Shown in pieces: positions 33,172 to 42,355 of a DNA stretch of 64,000 nt (position 1 is its first letter; each line of letters opens with the position of its first letter). Under the pieces are notes generated by a model. It had not been told where the DNA came from and made no database searches. It saw nothing but the letters and a program-made list of their open reading frames with translations. This DNA is from Paroceanicella profunda. Lineage in GTDB: Bacteria; Pseudomonadota; Alphaproteobacteria; Rhodobacterales; Rhodobacteraceae. The stretch lies in contig NZ_CP040819.1 of NCBI RefSeq assembly GCF_005887635.2, forward strand, positions 62,001 to 126,000, read 5' to 3'. A program made the position numbers and the translations under genes.

Positions 33172-34194
33172 ATGAAGAGCCTCATCTCGGCCGCCATCCT
33201 CGCCGCCAGCCTGATCGGCGGCGCCGGCACTGCCGCCTTCGCCGACACCGAACTGGTGCTGTCGAGCTGGCTGCCGCCGCGCCACCCGCTGGTGATCAAC
33301 GCCATCCGCCCCTGGGCGAAGGAGGTCGAGGAGGTGACCCAGGGTCGCGTGAGCGTCCGCGTCCTCACCAAGCCGCTCGGCGCGCCGCCGGCGCATTTCG
33401 ACATGGCCGCCGAGGGCGTGGCCGACATCACCTACGGCCTGCACAGCTTCACCACGGACGACCGGTTCGAGCGCTCGCGCATCGGCCAGTTCTCCTTCCT
33501 GGGCGACAGTGCGGAGGCCGCCTCCAAGGCCTTCTGGCAGGTCTACACCGAGGATCTGGACGCCGCCGCCGAGCACAAGGGCGTGCACCTGCTCGGCCTG
33601 TTCATGCACGGCCCCGGCCTCCTGCACCGCAACGGCCCCGAGATCACCACCCCTGCCGAACTCGCCGGCCTGAAGATCCGCACCCCCGGCGGCTACATCG
33701 CCGACCTGTTGCGCGACCTCGGCGCGAACACGCTCTTCATGTCCTCCCCGGAGGTCTACGAGAAGCTGTCGCGCGGCGTGATCGACGGCGTCGCCTTCAC
33801 CTACGAGGCGCTCACCGCCTTCAACCTCACCGATTACGTGAAATCCTCCATGCGCGTGCCCGGCGGCATCTACAACACCACCTGGTTCCTGGTGATGAAC
33901 GAGGGTGCCTGGGAGAAGATCTCCCCCGAGGACCAGGCCGCGATCGACAGGATCTCCGGCCTCGCCTTCGCCGGGCTCGCCGGCAAGGCCTGGGACGCCG
34001 CCGATGACGCGGCCAAGGAGAAGATCTCCGCCGCCGGCATCGACGTCTATCAGGCCTCGCCCGAGATGGTGAGCGCCATCAAGACCGCCGCGACGAAATA
34101 CGAGGACGCATGGGCGGCCTCCGTGAAGGAAGACGGGTTCGACGGCACCGCCGCGCTGAAGCGGATGCGGGAGCTGTCCGGGGTCGGTGAATGA
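33172..34194 (+). CDS. dctP: TRAP transporter substrate-binding protein (DctP)
   Basis: A 340-residue periplasmic TRAP-T receptor. A signal peptide covers about residues 1-24, with a cut near AAFA-DTE. Typical DctP segments are LVLSSWLPPRHPLV, IRTPGGYIADLLRDLGANT, and the MSSPEVYEKLSRGVIDGVAFTYEAL helix. It starts at the ATG after GGGAG; the longer upstream frame lacks a signal peptide. It lies 197 bases after the aromatic operon and may import an aromatic or other organic acid used by it. The TRAP operon follows in the same direction. Confidence 0.92.
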   Translation: MKSLISAAILAASLIGGAGTAAFADTELVLSSWLPPRHPLVINAIRPWAKEVEEVTQGRVSVRVLTKPLGAPPAHFDMAAEGVADITYGLHSFTTDDRFERSRIGQFSFLGDSAEAASKAFWQVYTEDLDAAAEHKGVHLLGLFMHGPGLLHRNGPEITTPAELAGLKIRTPGGYIADLLRDLGANTLFMSSPEVYEKLSRGVIDGVAFTYEALTAFNLTDYVKSSMRVPGGIYNTTWFLVMNEGAWEKISPEDQAAIDRISGLAFAGLAGKAWDAADDAAKEKISAAGIDVYQASPEMVSAIKTAATKYEDAWAASVKEDGFDGTAALKRMRELSGVGE

Positions 34195-34688
34195 GCTTCA
34201 TCGGACGCGGCGCGGCGGGGGGCCTGATGCGGGCGCTCGCCGCGCTGTCCACCGTGCTGATCCTGGCGCTCACCCTCGTCACCTGCGTGGACGTGGTCGG
34301 GCGCTACTGGTTCAACGCGCCGCTGCCCGGCGCCTTCGAGCTCACCGAACTGATGCTCGGGGCGCTGGTCTTTGCCGCCCTGCCGCTCACCACCCGGGAC
34401 GGCGGCCACGTGGAGGTGGACCTGGTGGGCATGCTGATGGGCGCGCGCGGCGGAGCGGTGCTCACCGCCTTCGGCAATGTCTTCGCGGCGCTCGTGCTGG
34501 CGGTGTTCGCCTGGCGCCTTGGGGTGGAGGCGCTGCGGCTGGGCGAGGACGGATCGGTGACCAACGCGCTGCGGCTGCCCATGGCGCCCGTGGCCTGGTT
34601 CGCGGCCTTCGCCTGCCTGCTCTCGGCCGCCGCGGCCGTGGCGCGGGCGGGCGCCGCGATGTCCCACAAGGAACGACTGAATGACTGA
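34191..34688 (+). CDS. dctQ: TRAP transporter small permease (DctQ)
   Basis: A 165-residue membrane protein with four predicted membrane segments, the small subunit of a TRAP importer. DVVGRYWFNAPLPGAFELTELMLGALVFAALP is the conserved DctQ signature region. It overlaps dctP by 4 bases and dctM by 8 bases. It bridges the binding protein and the large permease in the inner membrane. Confidence 0.91.
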   Translation: MSFIGRGAAGGLMRALAALSTVLILALTLVTCVDVVGRYWFNAPLPGAFELTELMLGALVFAALPLTTRDGGHVEVDLVGMLMGARGGAVLTAFGNVFAALVLAVFAWRLGVEALRLGEDGSVTNALRLPMAPVAWFAAFACLLSAAAAVARAGAAMSHKERLND

Positions 34689-35994
34689 ATCCCTCGTGGG
34701 CTTCGCGGTCCTGCTGGTGCTGATCTTCGCCCGCGTGCCCATCGCCTTCGCGATGTCGGCGGTGGGGGTGGCCGGTTTCGGCTACATGCGCGGCTGGGAC
34801 CCCGCCTTCTCCATGCTCGGGCGCACGGTGTTCGAGACGGCGCTGAACTATTCGCTCTCGGTCATCCCGCTGTTCATCTTCATGGGCAACGTGCTGGCGC
34901 GTTCGGGCTTCGCGCAGGGGCTCTTTGCCGCCGCCTACCGGCTGATCGGGCGGCTGCCCGGGGGGCTTGCGGTGGCGGCCGTGCTCTCCTGCGGCGGGTT
35001 CTCGGCGGTGAGCGGCTCGTCGCTCGCCACGGCGGCCACCATGTCGAAGGTCGCCATGCCCTCGATGCGCCGCTTCGGCTACGACGACGGCCTCGCCACC
35101 GGCGCCATCGCGGCGGGCGGCACGCTGGGCATCCTCATCCCGCCCTCGGTGATCCTGATCCTCTACGGCATCCTCACCGAGAGCGACATCGGCAAGCTGT
35201 TCATCGCCGGGATGATCCCCGGCCTGCTGGGCATCGCGCTCTACGTGGCGGCGGTGTTCGTCACCGTGCTCATCAAGCCGTCGCTGGCGCCGAAGGCCAC
35301 CGGCGCACCCATCGCCCTCACCGGGGCGGACATCGTGGGCGTCCTCGCGGTGGTGGTGCTCTTCGCCGTCATCATGGTGGGCATCTACGGCGGGTTCTTC
35401 ACCCCGATCGAGGCGGCGGGCATCGGCGCGGGCGTCTCGCTCGTCATCAGCTTCGCCCTGCGCAGGCTGACCCGGGAAGGCCTGTACGCGGCCTTCCTGG
35501 AGACGGCGGGCGCCACGGCGATGATCTTCGCGGTGATCATCGGCGCGGAAGTGTTCTCCAACTTCGTGAACTTCGCCGGCCTGCCGGACGCGCTGTCGGA
35601 CTACATCCTGGACACCGGCTATTCCGCCTGGACCGTGATGGTGGTGATCCTGGTGATCTACCTGCTGCTCGGCTGCGTGCTGGAGAGCCTGTCGATGATC
35701 CTGCTCACCGTGCCGGTGTTCTACCCGCTGCTCTACACGATGGATTTCGGCGACAGCGTGCTGGCGGACCCGAACCTGGCGGTGATCTGGTTCGGCATCG
35801 TGGTGGTGGTGGCCACCGAGATCAGCCTCATCACGCCCCCGGTGGGCATGAATGTCTTCGTGCTGAAGGGGGTGCTGAAGGAGGTGCCGCTCACCACCAT
35901 CTTCCGCGGCGTGCTGCCGTTCTGGGTGGCGGATATCGTGCGCATCCTGCTGATCACCTTCCTGCCGGTGATCTCGCTCTGGCTGGTGATGTAG
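34681..35994 (+). CDS. dctM: TRAP transporter large permease (DctM)
   Basis: A 437-residue DctM-family permease with about 12 membrane segments; uptake is driven by the sodium or proton gradient. GFSAVSGSSLATAATMSKVAMPSMRRFGYDDGLATGAIAAGGTLGILIPPS carries the strongly conserved family motif, with GGFFTPIEAAG and ISLITPPVGMNVFV later. It is the last gene of the operon; a hairpin follows before the convergent HisD-like gene. Confidence 0.94.
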   Translation: MTESLVGFAVLLVLIFARVPIAFAMSAVGVAGFGYMRGWDPAFSMLGRTVFETALNYSLSVIPLFIFMGNVLARSGFAQGLFAAAYRLIGRLPGGLAVAAVLSCGGFSAVSGSSLATAATMSKVAMPSMRRFGYDDGLATGAIAAGGTLGILIPPSVILILYGILTESDIGKLFIAGMIPGLLGIALYVAAVFVTVLIKPSLAPKATGAPIALTGADIVGVLAVVVLFAVIMVGIYGGFFTPIEAAGIGAGVSLVISFALRRLTREGLYAAFLETAGATAMIFAVIIGAEVFSNFVNFAGLPDALSDYILDTGYSAWTVMVVILVIYLLLGCVLESLSMILLTVPVFYPLLYTMDFGDSVLADPNLAVIWFGIVVVVATEISLITPPVGMNVFVLKGVLKEVPLTTIFRGVLPFWVADIVRILLITFLPVISLWLVM

Positions 35995-35998
35995 CGGC

Positions 35999-36027
35999 CG
36001 GGCCGGGGGCCTCGCGCCCCTGGCCCG
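35999..36027. terminator. Bidirectional hairpin between dctM and the hisD-like gene
   Basis: CGGGCCGGGG (35999-36008) pairs with CCCCTGGCCCG (36017-36027) with one G-T wobble around an 8-base loop. It fills the 39-base gap between two convergent operons and probably stops transcription from both sides, although no T-run is present. Confidence 0.55.
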
Positions 36028-36033
36028 CCGGGC

Positions 36034-37371
36034 TCACTCGCGCCCCAGCGCCGTCTCGCGCAGCTCCGAGACGGCGTTGGCATGGGCATCGAACCCCTCG
36101 TATTCCGCGAAGCGCTTCGCCCAGGGCGCGAGCGTGGCATAGCCCTTCGGCGTCACGTGGCCCACGGAGATGCGCTTGAGGTAGTCATGCACCCCGAGCG
36201 GCGAATGGGTGCGGGCGGCGAAATTGGTCGGCAGCACCGCGTTCGGGCCCAGCACGAAATTCCCCAGCGCGATGGGCGTGTTCTCGCCCAGCAGGATCTC
36301 GCCGGCGTTGCGCAGCTGGCCGAGATAGCCGTAGGGGTCGTCGGAATGCACCACCAGGTGCTCGGGCGCATAGTCGTTCACCCAAGAGATGGCCTCCTCC
36401 ATGGTCTGCGTCAGCAGGATGCCGCCGCGCGGGCCGCAGAGCACCTTTTGCGAGAACTCCACCCGCTGCGCGCCCATCCGGGCCCAGTAGCCGGGCAGCG
36501 CGGCGCGGGCGGTTTCGGCCACCTCCTCGGAGCAGGTGACCAGCCAGGACGCGCTGTCCGGCCCGTGCTCGGCCTCGTTGAGCAGGTCGAGCGCGCAGGC
36601 CGCGCCGTTCGCCGTGTGGTCGGCGAGCACGATGGCCTCCGACGGGCCGGCCGGCGTGCCGGGGTCGAGCCGGCCGGAGAGCAGGCTCTTGGCCGCCACC
36701 ACCCAGGGGCTGCCGGGCCCGACGATCTTGAGGCAGCGCGGCACGGTCTCGGTGCCGTAGGCCACGGCCGCCACGCCCTGCGCGCCGCCGGCCTTGAACA
36801 CCTGCTCCACGCCCGCGATGCGCGCGGCCACCAGGGTGGCGGCATCCACCTTCCCGTCCGGCCCCGGCGGGGTGATGATCACGGGGTTGGGCACGCCGGC
36901 CACCACCGCCGGAATGGCGGTCATCATCACCACGGACGGGAACGAGCCCTTGCCGCGCGGCACGTAGCAGGCCACCGAGTCGATCGGCACCACCCGGTCC
37001 CCGGCCCAGACGCCGGGGTGCATCTCCTTCATCCACATCTCCTCGGGCATCTGGGCCTCGTGGAAGCGGCGGACATTGTCGCAGGCGAATTCGAGCAGCT
37101 CGATCATCTTCGGGTCGAGTGCCGCGAAGGCCGCGTCGAAATCGGCCTTGGTGGCGGCGATGGCGTTCGCCTCCACCGGGGCGCGGTCGAGCTCGCGCGC
37201 GTAGCGGGCGAGGGCGATGTCGCCTTGGGTCCGCACCGCCTCGATGATCGGGCGCACCTTGTCGATGAACGGGGTGAGGTCGGATTCCGCCCGGCCCATC
37301 AGGGCGCGGCGGCCGGCATCGTCGATCTCGGAGAGGCGGTGGAAGGAGACGTCTGTCATGGCGCGGCTCAT
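36034..37371 (-). CDS. HisD-family dehydrogenase (not biosynthetic)
   Basis: A 445-residue NAD-dependent dehydrogenase homologous to histidinol dehydrogenase. The EAEHGPDS segment keeps the zinc-ligand His but has Glu where E. coli HisD has the ligand Gln259. The Glu-His catalytic pair is kept in NDYAPEHL. The ligand Asp360 is Asn (LGNFVLGPNAVLPT), and the terminal His is kept in DAHANAV. These changes, and an ABC importer operon instead of his genes, argue for a catabolic alcohol dehydrogenase such as the sulfopropanediol or other hydroxy-compound HisD paralogues. The start overlaps the upstream permease stop; an ATG 12 bases later is an alternative. Confidence 0.85.
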   Translation of the reverse strand: MSRAMTDVSFHRLSEIDDAGRRALMGRAESDLTPFIDKVRPIIEAVRTQGDIALARYARELDRAPVEANAIAATKADFDAAFAALDPKMIELLEFACDNVRRFHEAQMPEEMWMKEMHPGVWAGDRVVPIDSVACYVPRGKGSFPSVVMMTAIPAVVAGVPNPVIITPPGPDGKVDAATLVAARIAGVEQVFKAGGAQGVAAVAYGTETVPRCLKIVGPGSPWVVAAKSLLSGRLDPGTPAGPSEAIVLADHTANGAACALDLLNEAEHGPDSASWLVTCSEEVAETARAALPGYWARMGAQRVEFSQKVLCGPRGGILLTQTMEEAISWVNDYAPEHLVVHSDDPYGYLGQLRNAGEILLGENTPIALGNFVLGPNAVLPTNFAARTHSPLGVHDYLKRISVGHVTPKGYATLAPWAKRFAEYEGFDAHANAVSELRETALGRE

Positions 37372-38168
37372 TTCGACTTGAGGAAGATCTCGAGCCCGAC
37401 GAGCCGGTCCAGCACCCAGATCGCGGCAAGTGCCACCACGATGTAGACGACCGACACCGCGGCGAGATCCGGGGTGATGACGTTGCGGATGGAATTGTAG
37501 ATCTGCACCGGCAGGGTGACGGTGCGGCTGTCGGTGAGGAACAGGCTCACCAGGAACTCGTTGAAGGCGAGGATGAACATCAGCAGCGCCCCGGTGATCA
37601 CCCCCGGCATCACCGCCGGCAGGGTTACGGTGAGGAACACGGTGACGGGCGGCGCGCCGCAGTTCATCGCGGCATTCTCCAGCTCGGGGTCGAGCGCGTT
37701 CACCGCCGAGGAGACCGCCCAGATCATGAAGGGCAGGTTGATCAGGCACAGCGCCACGCCCACCGGCCAGAGCTGGCCGAGCACCCGCGCCTCGCCGAAG
37801 AGCATCATCATCGAGATGCCGGACACCACCAGCGGAATGGTGAAGGGCAGCAGCAGGTACACCTGGATGGTGCGGGCAAACCGCATCCGACGCCGCGCCA
37901 GCGCCAGCGCCGCCAGCGTGCCCACTGGGATGGCGAGCGCCGTGCAGAGCACGGAGACATAGGCCGTGCGCCCCAGGGCGGCGCGAAAGCCGCCCAGGTC
38001 CCACAGCGCGCGGTACCAGCGCAGCGACAGGCCCTCGGGCGGGAAGCGGATGATGTCGCCGGAAGTGAAGGAGGCGCCGATGATCACCAGCGTGGGCAGC
38101 GCCAGCGTCACCACCACCACGATGACCATGCTCCACAGCACCCAGGCCTTGCCGCGCCCGCTCCTCAT
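37368..38168 (-). CDS. PotC-type ABC transporter permease
   Basis: A 266-residue permease with about six membrane segments. The EAA-like loop is NAAMNCGAPPVTVFLTVTLPAVMPGVI, and ILAFNEFLVSLFLTD matches the PotC-class motif. It overlaps both the upstream permease and the downstream dehydrogenase by 4 bases. Part of the minus-strand importer whose ATPase and binding protein precede it. Confidence 0.92.
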   Translation of the reverse strand: MRSGRGKAWVLWSMVIVVVVTLALPTLVIIGASFTSGDIIRFPPEGLSLRWYRALWDLGGFRAALGRTAYVSVLCTALAIPVGTLAALALARRRMRFARTIQVYLLLPFTIPLVVSGISMMMLFGEARVLGQLWPVGVALCLINLPFMIWAVSSAVNALDPELENAAMNCGAPPVTVFLTVTLPAVMPGVITGALLMFILAFNEFLVSLFLTDSRTVTLPVQIYNSIRNVITPDLAAVSVVYIVVALAAIWVLDRLVGLEIFLKSK

Positions 38169-39127
38169 GACCCGCTCCTCAGGCCCAGCGTGCCGGTGCC
38201 CGCCAGCCGGAACACCAGCGCCACGATCAGGCTGCCCACCGCCACCAGAACGGTGGAGAGGGCGGAGGCGAGGCCGGGGTTCGAGAGCTGGAAGAACATG
38301 TCGTAGATCGTGTTGGCGATGAAATCGTTCGTGCCGCCGCCGAGGATCTCCGGCATGGCGAAATCGGTGAGGGTGAGGGTGAACACCACCACCGAGGCGC
38401 CCACGATCCCCGGTTTCGCCATCGGGATCACGATGTGGCGGAAGGTGCGCAGCCAGTCCGCCCCGAGGGATTCGGAGGCAAGCTCCACCTCCTCGTGGAT
38501 GGCGGTGAGCGCGGGGGCCAGCATCAGCACCGCGAAGGGTAGCATGTATTGCACCAGCCCGAAGATGACGGCGGGGTAGGTGTAGATCAGCGTGGCGGCC
38601 GGCAGGCCCAGCCCCTCCAGCGCCTGGTTCACGAGGCCCTGCTTGCCCAGGATGATCAGCCAGCCGTAGGCCCGCACCACCTGCCCGATGAAGAAGGGCA
38701 GGAACAGCGACACCAGCAGCAGCTTGCGCAGGGCGCCGGAGCGGGTGCGCACCATCACGTAGGCGTAGGGGAAGGCGAAGACGAGGGTGAGTGCCGTCAC
38801 CAGCACCGCCGCGAGCAGGCTGCGCCAGAGCACGGCCAGGTAGACCGGCTTGTGCAGGATCGCCTCGTAGTTCCCGGCGGAATATTCCGCGCGCAGGCGG
38901 TAGGTGGCGGGGTTCAGCTCATGCAGGCTGTCGGAGACGAGATAGCCCAGCCCGATCAGCAGGATGCCGACCAGCAGCAGTGCGGGCGCGAGAAAGGCCC
39001 AGGGCGTGGCGCGGCGGAAGGCGGCGGGCCAGAGGGCGGCCGCCACCGCCTCCACGCGGTCCATCACCCGCCAGCGCAGCGGCAGGCGGTGGGCGGGGCT
39101 GGCGGGGCGCGGGGCGTCGGCGGTCAT
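38165..39127 (-). CDS. PotB-type ABC transporter permease
   Basis: A 320-residue permease of the PotB class with about six membrane segments and a longer N-terminus (about 45 residues before the first segment). The EAA loop reads LASESLGADWLRTFRHIVIPMAKPGIVG, and TDFAMPEILGGGTNDFIANTIY matches the family. It pairs with the following PotC-type permease, overlapping it by 4 bases. Confidence 0.92.
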   Translation of the reverse strand: MTADAPRPASPAHRLPLRWRVMDRVEAVAAALWPAAFRRATPWAFLAPALLLVGILLIGLGYLVSDSLHELNPATYRLRAEYSAGNYEAILHKPVYLAVLWRSLLAAVLVTALTLVFAFPYAYVMVRTRSGALRKLLLVSLFLPFFIGQVVRAYGWLIILGKQGLVNQALEGLGLPAATLIYTYPAVIFGLVQYMLPFAVLMLAPALTAIHEEVELASESLGADWLRTFRHIVIPMAKPGIVGASVVVFTLTLTDFAMPEILGGGTNDFIANTIYDMFFQLSNPGLASALSTVLVAVGSLIVALVFRLAGTGTLGLRSGS

Positions 39128-39233
39128 GTCTGTCCTCGTCGGGGCCCCGGCGCGGGGGCCGGGGCGCCGGGATGCGGGGTGGCCGGCCGGCCGCGCCCAT
39201 GGGCAGGGCCGGCCGGCGCGAGAGGCGTCGGGC

Positions 39234-40325
39234 TCAGCCCTGGAAGATCTCGTTGAACTTCTCGAACCAGATCGGCTGGTTCTCCACCAGCACCGGCGAG
39301 GGGATGCTGACCAGTTTTGCGAAATCCGCCTCCGTGGTGGGGTAGGAGGGGTCGCCCACCAGGTCTGCCGGCGGCTCGATGCCCGGGAAGACCGGCGGCA
39401 GGCCGAGGGCGGAGCACCATTTCGCCTGGGCCTCCTTCGTGAGCGCGAAGTTCACGAATTCCTTCGCCCAGTACTCCTCGTTCGCGGGCAGGCCCTTGGG
39501 GATCCACAGCCCGTCGGTGTCGACCTTGCAGCCCTCCTGCGGCACGGTCCAGGCCACGTCGATGCCGTTCTGCTTCGCCGCGCGCGCGTTCACCGAGATG
39601 GTGCAGGCCACGTCGATCTCGCCGTTCTGGAACCAGTTGGTGAAATCCGCGTCCTCGCCCAGCAGCGGCTCGTTGGCCTTGAGCTTCTCGTAGAAGGCCC
39701 AGCCGGGGGCCATGTTGCCGGGGATGTCGGCGATGGTGCCGCCGCCGGCGAGCACCGAGATCGGGTTGAAGCCGATGCCGTCGTCATAGAGCGCGATGCG
39801 GCCCTTGAACTTCGGGTCGAGCAGCACGCTCCAGGAGGTGGGGGCGCCGTCGGGGAAGGCCTCGGGGCGGTAGGCGCAGACATAGACATAGGCGTAGGTG
39901 TTCACGATCGGGTAGCCGTCCAGCCCCACGGGTTTCGCGAGCGGCAGCAGGCCCTTGAGGTTGGAGAGGTCCGAGAGGTCCACCGTCACGCCGCGCAGGG
40001 CGGAGATGGTGGCGTTGGTGGTGGTGTCCCAGTTCACGTGGATCGGCGGGATGCGGCCCTGATCCACCGCAGCCCAGATCTTCGGCTTGATCTCGTTGTC
40101 CTCGGTGAAATCGTAACGCACGGGGATGCCGGTGGCGGCGGTGAACGGGTCGCCCACGCCCTCCTTCAGCGCGTCGCCCCAGGCGCCGCCCCAGGCGCGG
40201 ACGATGATCTCGGCGGGCTTTTCCTGCGCGCGCAGCAGGCCCGGCACGGCGAGCACGGCGGCAGCCGCGGCACTGCCCTGCAGGAAGCGGCGGCGCGGCA
40301 GGGCGAGGTGGGTGATGTCTGTCAT
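39234..40325 (-). CDS. Tat-exported ABC transporter substrate-binding protein
   Basis: A 363-residue periplasmic binding protein of the PotD/FbpA-like family. The N-terminus has a twin-arginine signal (RRRFLQG followed by an Ala-rich stretch, cut near LLRAQ), so it should be exported folded by the Tat system. The mature protein begins EIIVRAWGGAWGDALKEGV. Its first codon overlaps the ATPase stop by 4 bases, and 106 bases separate it from the permease genes. The ligand is unknown; the neighbouring dehydrogenases suggest a hydroxylated compound. Confidence 0.91.
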   Translation of the reverse strand: MTDITHLALPRRRFLQGSAAAAAVLAVPGLLRAQEKPAEIIVRAWGGAWGDALKEGVGDPFTAATGIPVRYDFTEDNEIKPKIWAAVDQGRIPPIHVNWDTTTNATISALRGVTVDLSDLSNLKGLLPLAKPVGLDGYPIVNTYAYVYVCAYRPEAFPDGAPTSWSVLLDPKFKGRIALYDDGIGFNPISVLAGGGTIADIPGNMAPGWAFYEKLKANEPLLGEDADFTNWFQNGEIDVACTISVNARAAKQNGIDVAWTVPQEGCKVDTDGLWIPKGLPANEEYWAKEFVNFALTKEAQAKWCSALGLPPVFPGIEPPADLVGDPSYPTTEADFAKLVSIPSPVLVENQPIWFEKFNEIFQG

Positions 40326-41452
40326 GATGCGGGTCCTGTTTCCTGTCGGGAAGTGTTTTCTGTGGTTTCTGTCGGGAAGACGAAGAGGTCGCGCGCGTTC
40401 CAGCCCAGGAGGACACGGGCGCCGATCTCGTGTTCGGCATGGGTGGCGGGGTCATGGTCGAACACCATGAGCGTGAGGTTGCCCAAGGGCGGCACGCGCA
40501 CCTCGTAGACCAGCCGGTCGCCCTCGAAGATGCGCCGCTCGACGATGCCGCCGAGGGTGGTCTCCGGGCGGGGCGCGCCGGGGGGCAGGATGCGCACCTG
40601 TTCGGCGCGCAACCCGCAGTCCACCGCCGTGCCGGGCGCGAGGCTGGTGGCGGGGAAGCGGGCCGGCAGGCGCACGTCGCCCACGATGATCTCGTCGATG
40701 CCCTCCGGCGCCTCGGCCACCACGCCGGGAAACAGCGTGGTCATGCCGATGAAGCGCGCCACGAAACTGTTGGAGGGCTGGCGGTAGACGGCCGCCGGCG
40801 TGTCGGCCTGCTGGATGCGTCCCGCGTCCATCACCACCACCCGGTCCGACATCACCAGCGCCTCGCGCTGGTCATGGGTCACGTTGATGGTGGTGACGCC
40901 GAGCTCCTGCTGGATGCGGCGGAATTCCAGCTGCATCTCCTCGCGCAGCTTGCGGTCGAGCGCGGAGAGCGGCTCGTCGAGCAGGAGCAGGTCCGGGCTG
41001 AAGGAGAGCGCGCGCGCGATGGCCACGCGCTGCTGCTGGCCGCCGGACATCTCGTGCGGGCGGCGGCTGCCGAAGCCCTTCAGGCGCACCAGCTCGAGGT
41101 AGCGCTCCACCCGCTCGGGGATCTCCGCGAGGTCGAAGCGGCGCATCTTCAGCGGATAGGCCACGTTCTCCGCCGCCGTCATGTGCGGGAAGAGCGCGAG
41201 GCGCTGGAACACCATGCCGATGGAGCGGCGGAAGGGCGGCACGGCGTCGATCGCCTCACCGTTGATCAGGATGCGCCCCGAGCTTGGCCGGTCGAAGCCC
41301 GCGATCATGCGCAGGAGCGTGGTCTTGCCGCAGCCGGAGGGGCCGAGGATGGTGAGGAACTCGCCGCGCTCCAGCCGCACGGAGGCCTCGCGCACGGCGG
41401 CCGTATCGCCGAAGCGCCGGGTGACGGTGTCGATCTCGACCATCGGTGTCAT
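40322..41452 (-). CDS. PotA-type ABC transporter ATP-binding protein
   Basis: A 376-residue ATPase with Walker A GPSGCGKTT, Q-loop FQRLALFPHMT, signature MSGGQQQR, Walker B LLLLDEPLSALD, NVTHDQREAL and a C-terminal TOBE domain. I use the ATG preceded by AGGAAGGG; the frame continues upstream but has no better start. It heads the minus-strand importer operon, 172 bases downstream of the GntR regulator gene; that gap contains a clear palindromic operator and a TTGACA box. Confidence 0.93.
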   Translation of the reverse strand: MTPMVEIDTVTRRFGDTAAVREASVRLERGEFLTILGPSGCGKTTLLRMIAGFDRPSSGRILINGEAIDAVPPFRRSIGMVFQRLALFPHMTAAENVAYPLKMRRFDLAEIPERVERYLELVRLKGFGSRRPHEMSGGQQQRVAIARALSFSPDLLLLDEPLSALDRKLREEMQLEFRRIQQELGVTTINVTHDQREALVMSDRVVVMDAGRIQQADTPAAVYRQPSNSFVARFIGMTTLFPGVVAEAPEGIDEIIVGDVRLPARFPATSLAPGTAVDCGLRAEQVRILPPGAPRPETTLGGIVERRIFEGDRLVYEVRVPPLGNLTLMVFDHDPATHAEHEIGARVLLGWNARDLFVFPTETTENTSRQETGPAS

Positions 41453-41585
41453 GGATGCACCCTTCCTCGCGTCGGGCCGGCCGGCGGGCGAGCGGGCGCA
41501 GCCACCCCTTCCCCCCGCGGCGCGGCGGAGCTGTCCCGGCCCGCACCCCGACCCGGAGCGCGAGCTTTGCACCGGCTCCATAGCC

Positions 41586-41607
41586 TGTCAACGCATGTAT
41601 ATACAAG
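41586..41607 (-). promoter_or_regulatory. HutC-type operator and -35 box before the ABC operon
   Basis: On the plus strand, 41594-41607 reads CATGTATATACAAG, containing the palindrome TGTATATACA. This resembles the TGTATA-type sites of HutC-like GntR regulators. Immediately downstream on the minus strand is TTGACA (41591-41586), a perfect -35 hexamer, although the -10 region is weak. A near-identical operator lies at 44523-44536. Confidence 0.7.
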
Positions 41608-41624
41608 GTCTCTGCCGCGGCGCG

Positions 41625-42353
41625 TCATCCGCCCCCTCCCGCCGCGAAGTCGGAGGGGCGGATGCGCACCTGCACGCGGTAGCGCTCGCCGGGCTGGGAG
41701 AACCAGCCCAGCGTGACGATGCGCGCCCCCACCCAGGTGCGCCGGCGGATGCGCAGCACCGGCGCGCCGGGGGCGAGGCCGAGGTCGCGCTGCTCGGCCG
41801 CGTCGGCCAGCCGCGCCTCCACGACATGCTCCAGCTCCGAGACCGGGGCGAAGCGCTGCAGGTAATCGGCCATCGGCTCGGCGGAGAAATCCACCTCCAG
41901 CAGGTCGGGGGCGAAATCCGCGCGCACGAAGCGCCGCTCGATCTGCAGCGGCACGCCGTCCTCGTGGTGGACGAGATGCACATGCAGCAGCTCCTCGGCC
42001 GGCGACAGGCCCAGCAGCGCCGCCTCCTCGCCGGCGCGGCGGCGCTCGGCCACCACGGTGCGGCATGTGTGCCGGCCGCCGCGCTCGGCGATGGTGGCGC
42101 GGATGTCGCGCACCTCGGCGAGCGAGGGCAGGGCGCGCGCCTCGGCCACGAAGGAGCCCACGCCCTGCGTGCGGGTCACCAGCCCGTCGCGCGCGAGCTC
42201 GCGCAGCGCGCGGTTCACCGTCATCCGCGACACCGACAGCGCCTCCACCAGCGCGTGCTCGGAGGGCAGGCGGCTGCCCGGCGGGTAGAGGCCGGAGGAG
42301 ATGCCGGCGGTGATATGCGCCTTCACCGCCTCGTATCGGGTGCCGCCGGACAT
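41625..42353 (-). CDS. HutC-like GntR-family regulator
   Basis: A 242-residue regulator. A GntR winged helix (about residues 5-70: YPPGSRLPSEHALVEALSVSRMTVNRALREL) is followed by a UTRA effector domain. The segment TRTQGVGSFVAEARALPSLAEVRDI is close to HutC, the repressor of histidine utilisation. There are no hut genes here, so it has probably been recruited to another catabolic pathway. It lies 2 bases after the SDR gene. Two matching TGTATA-type sites, one before the importer operon and one before the operon carrying this gene, suggest it represses both. Confidence 0.9.
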   Translation of the reverse strand: MSGGTRYEAVKAHITAGISSGLYPPGSRLPSEHALVEALSVSRMTVNRALRELARDGLVTRTQGVGSFVAEARALPSLAEVRDIRATIAERGGRHTCRTVVAERRRAGEEAALLGLSPAEELLHVHLVHHEDGVPLQIERRFVRADFAPDLLEVDFSAEPMADYLQRFAPVSELEHVVEARLADAAEQRDLGLAPGAPVLRIRRRTWVGARIVTLGWFSQPGERYRVQVRIRPSDFAAGGGG

Positions 42354-42355
42354 GC

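Noticed and set aside
36034..37371. Histidinol dehydrogenase of histidine biosynthesis
   Set aside because: Two zinc-ligand positions are changed and the gene lies in an ABC importer operon with no his genes.
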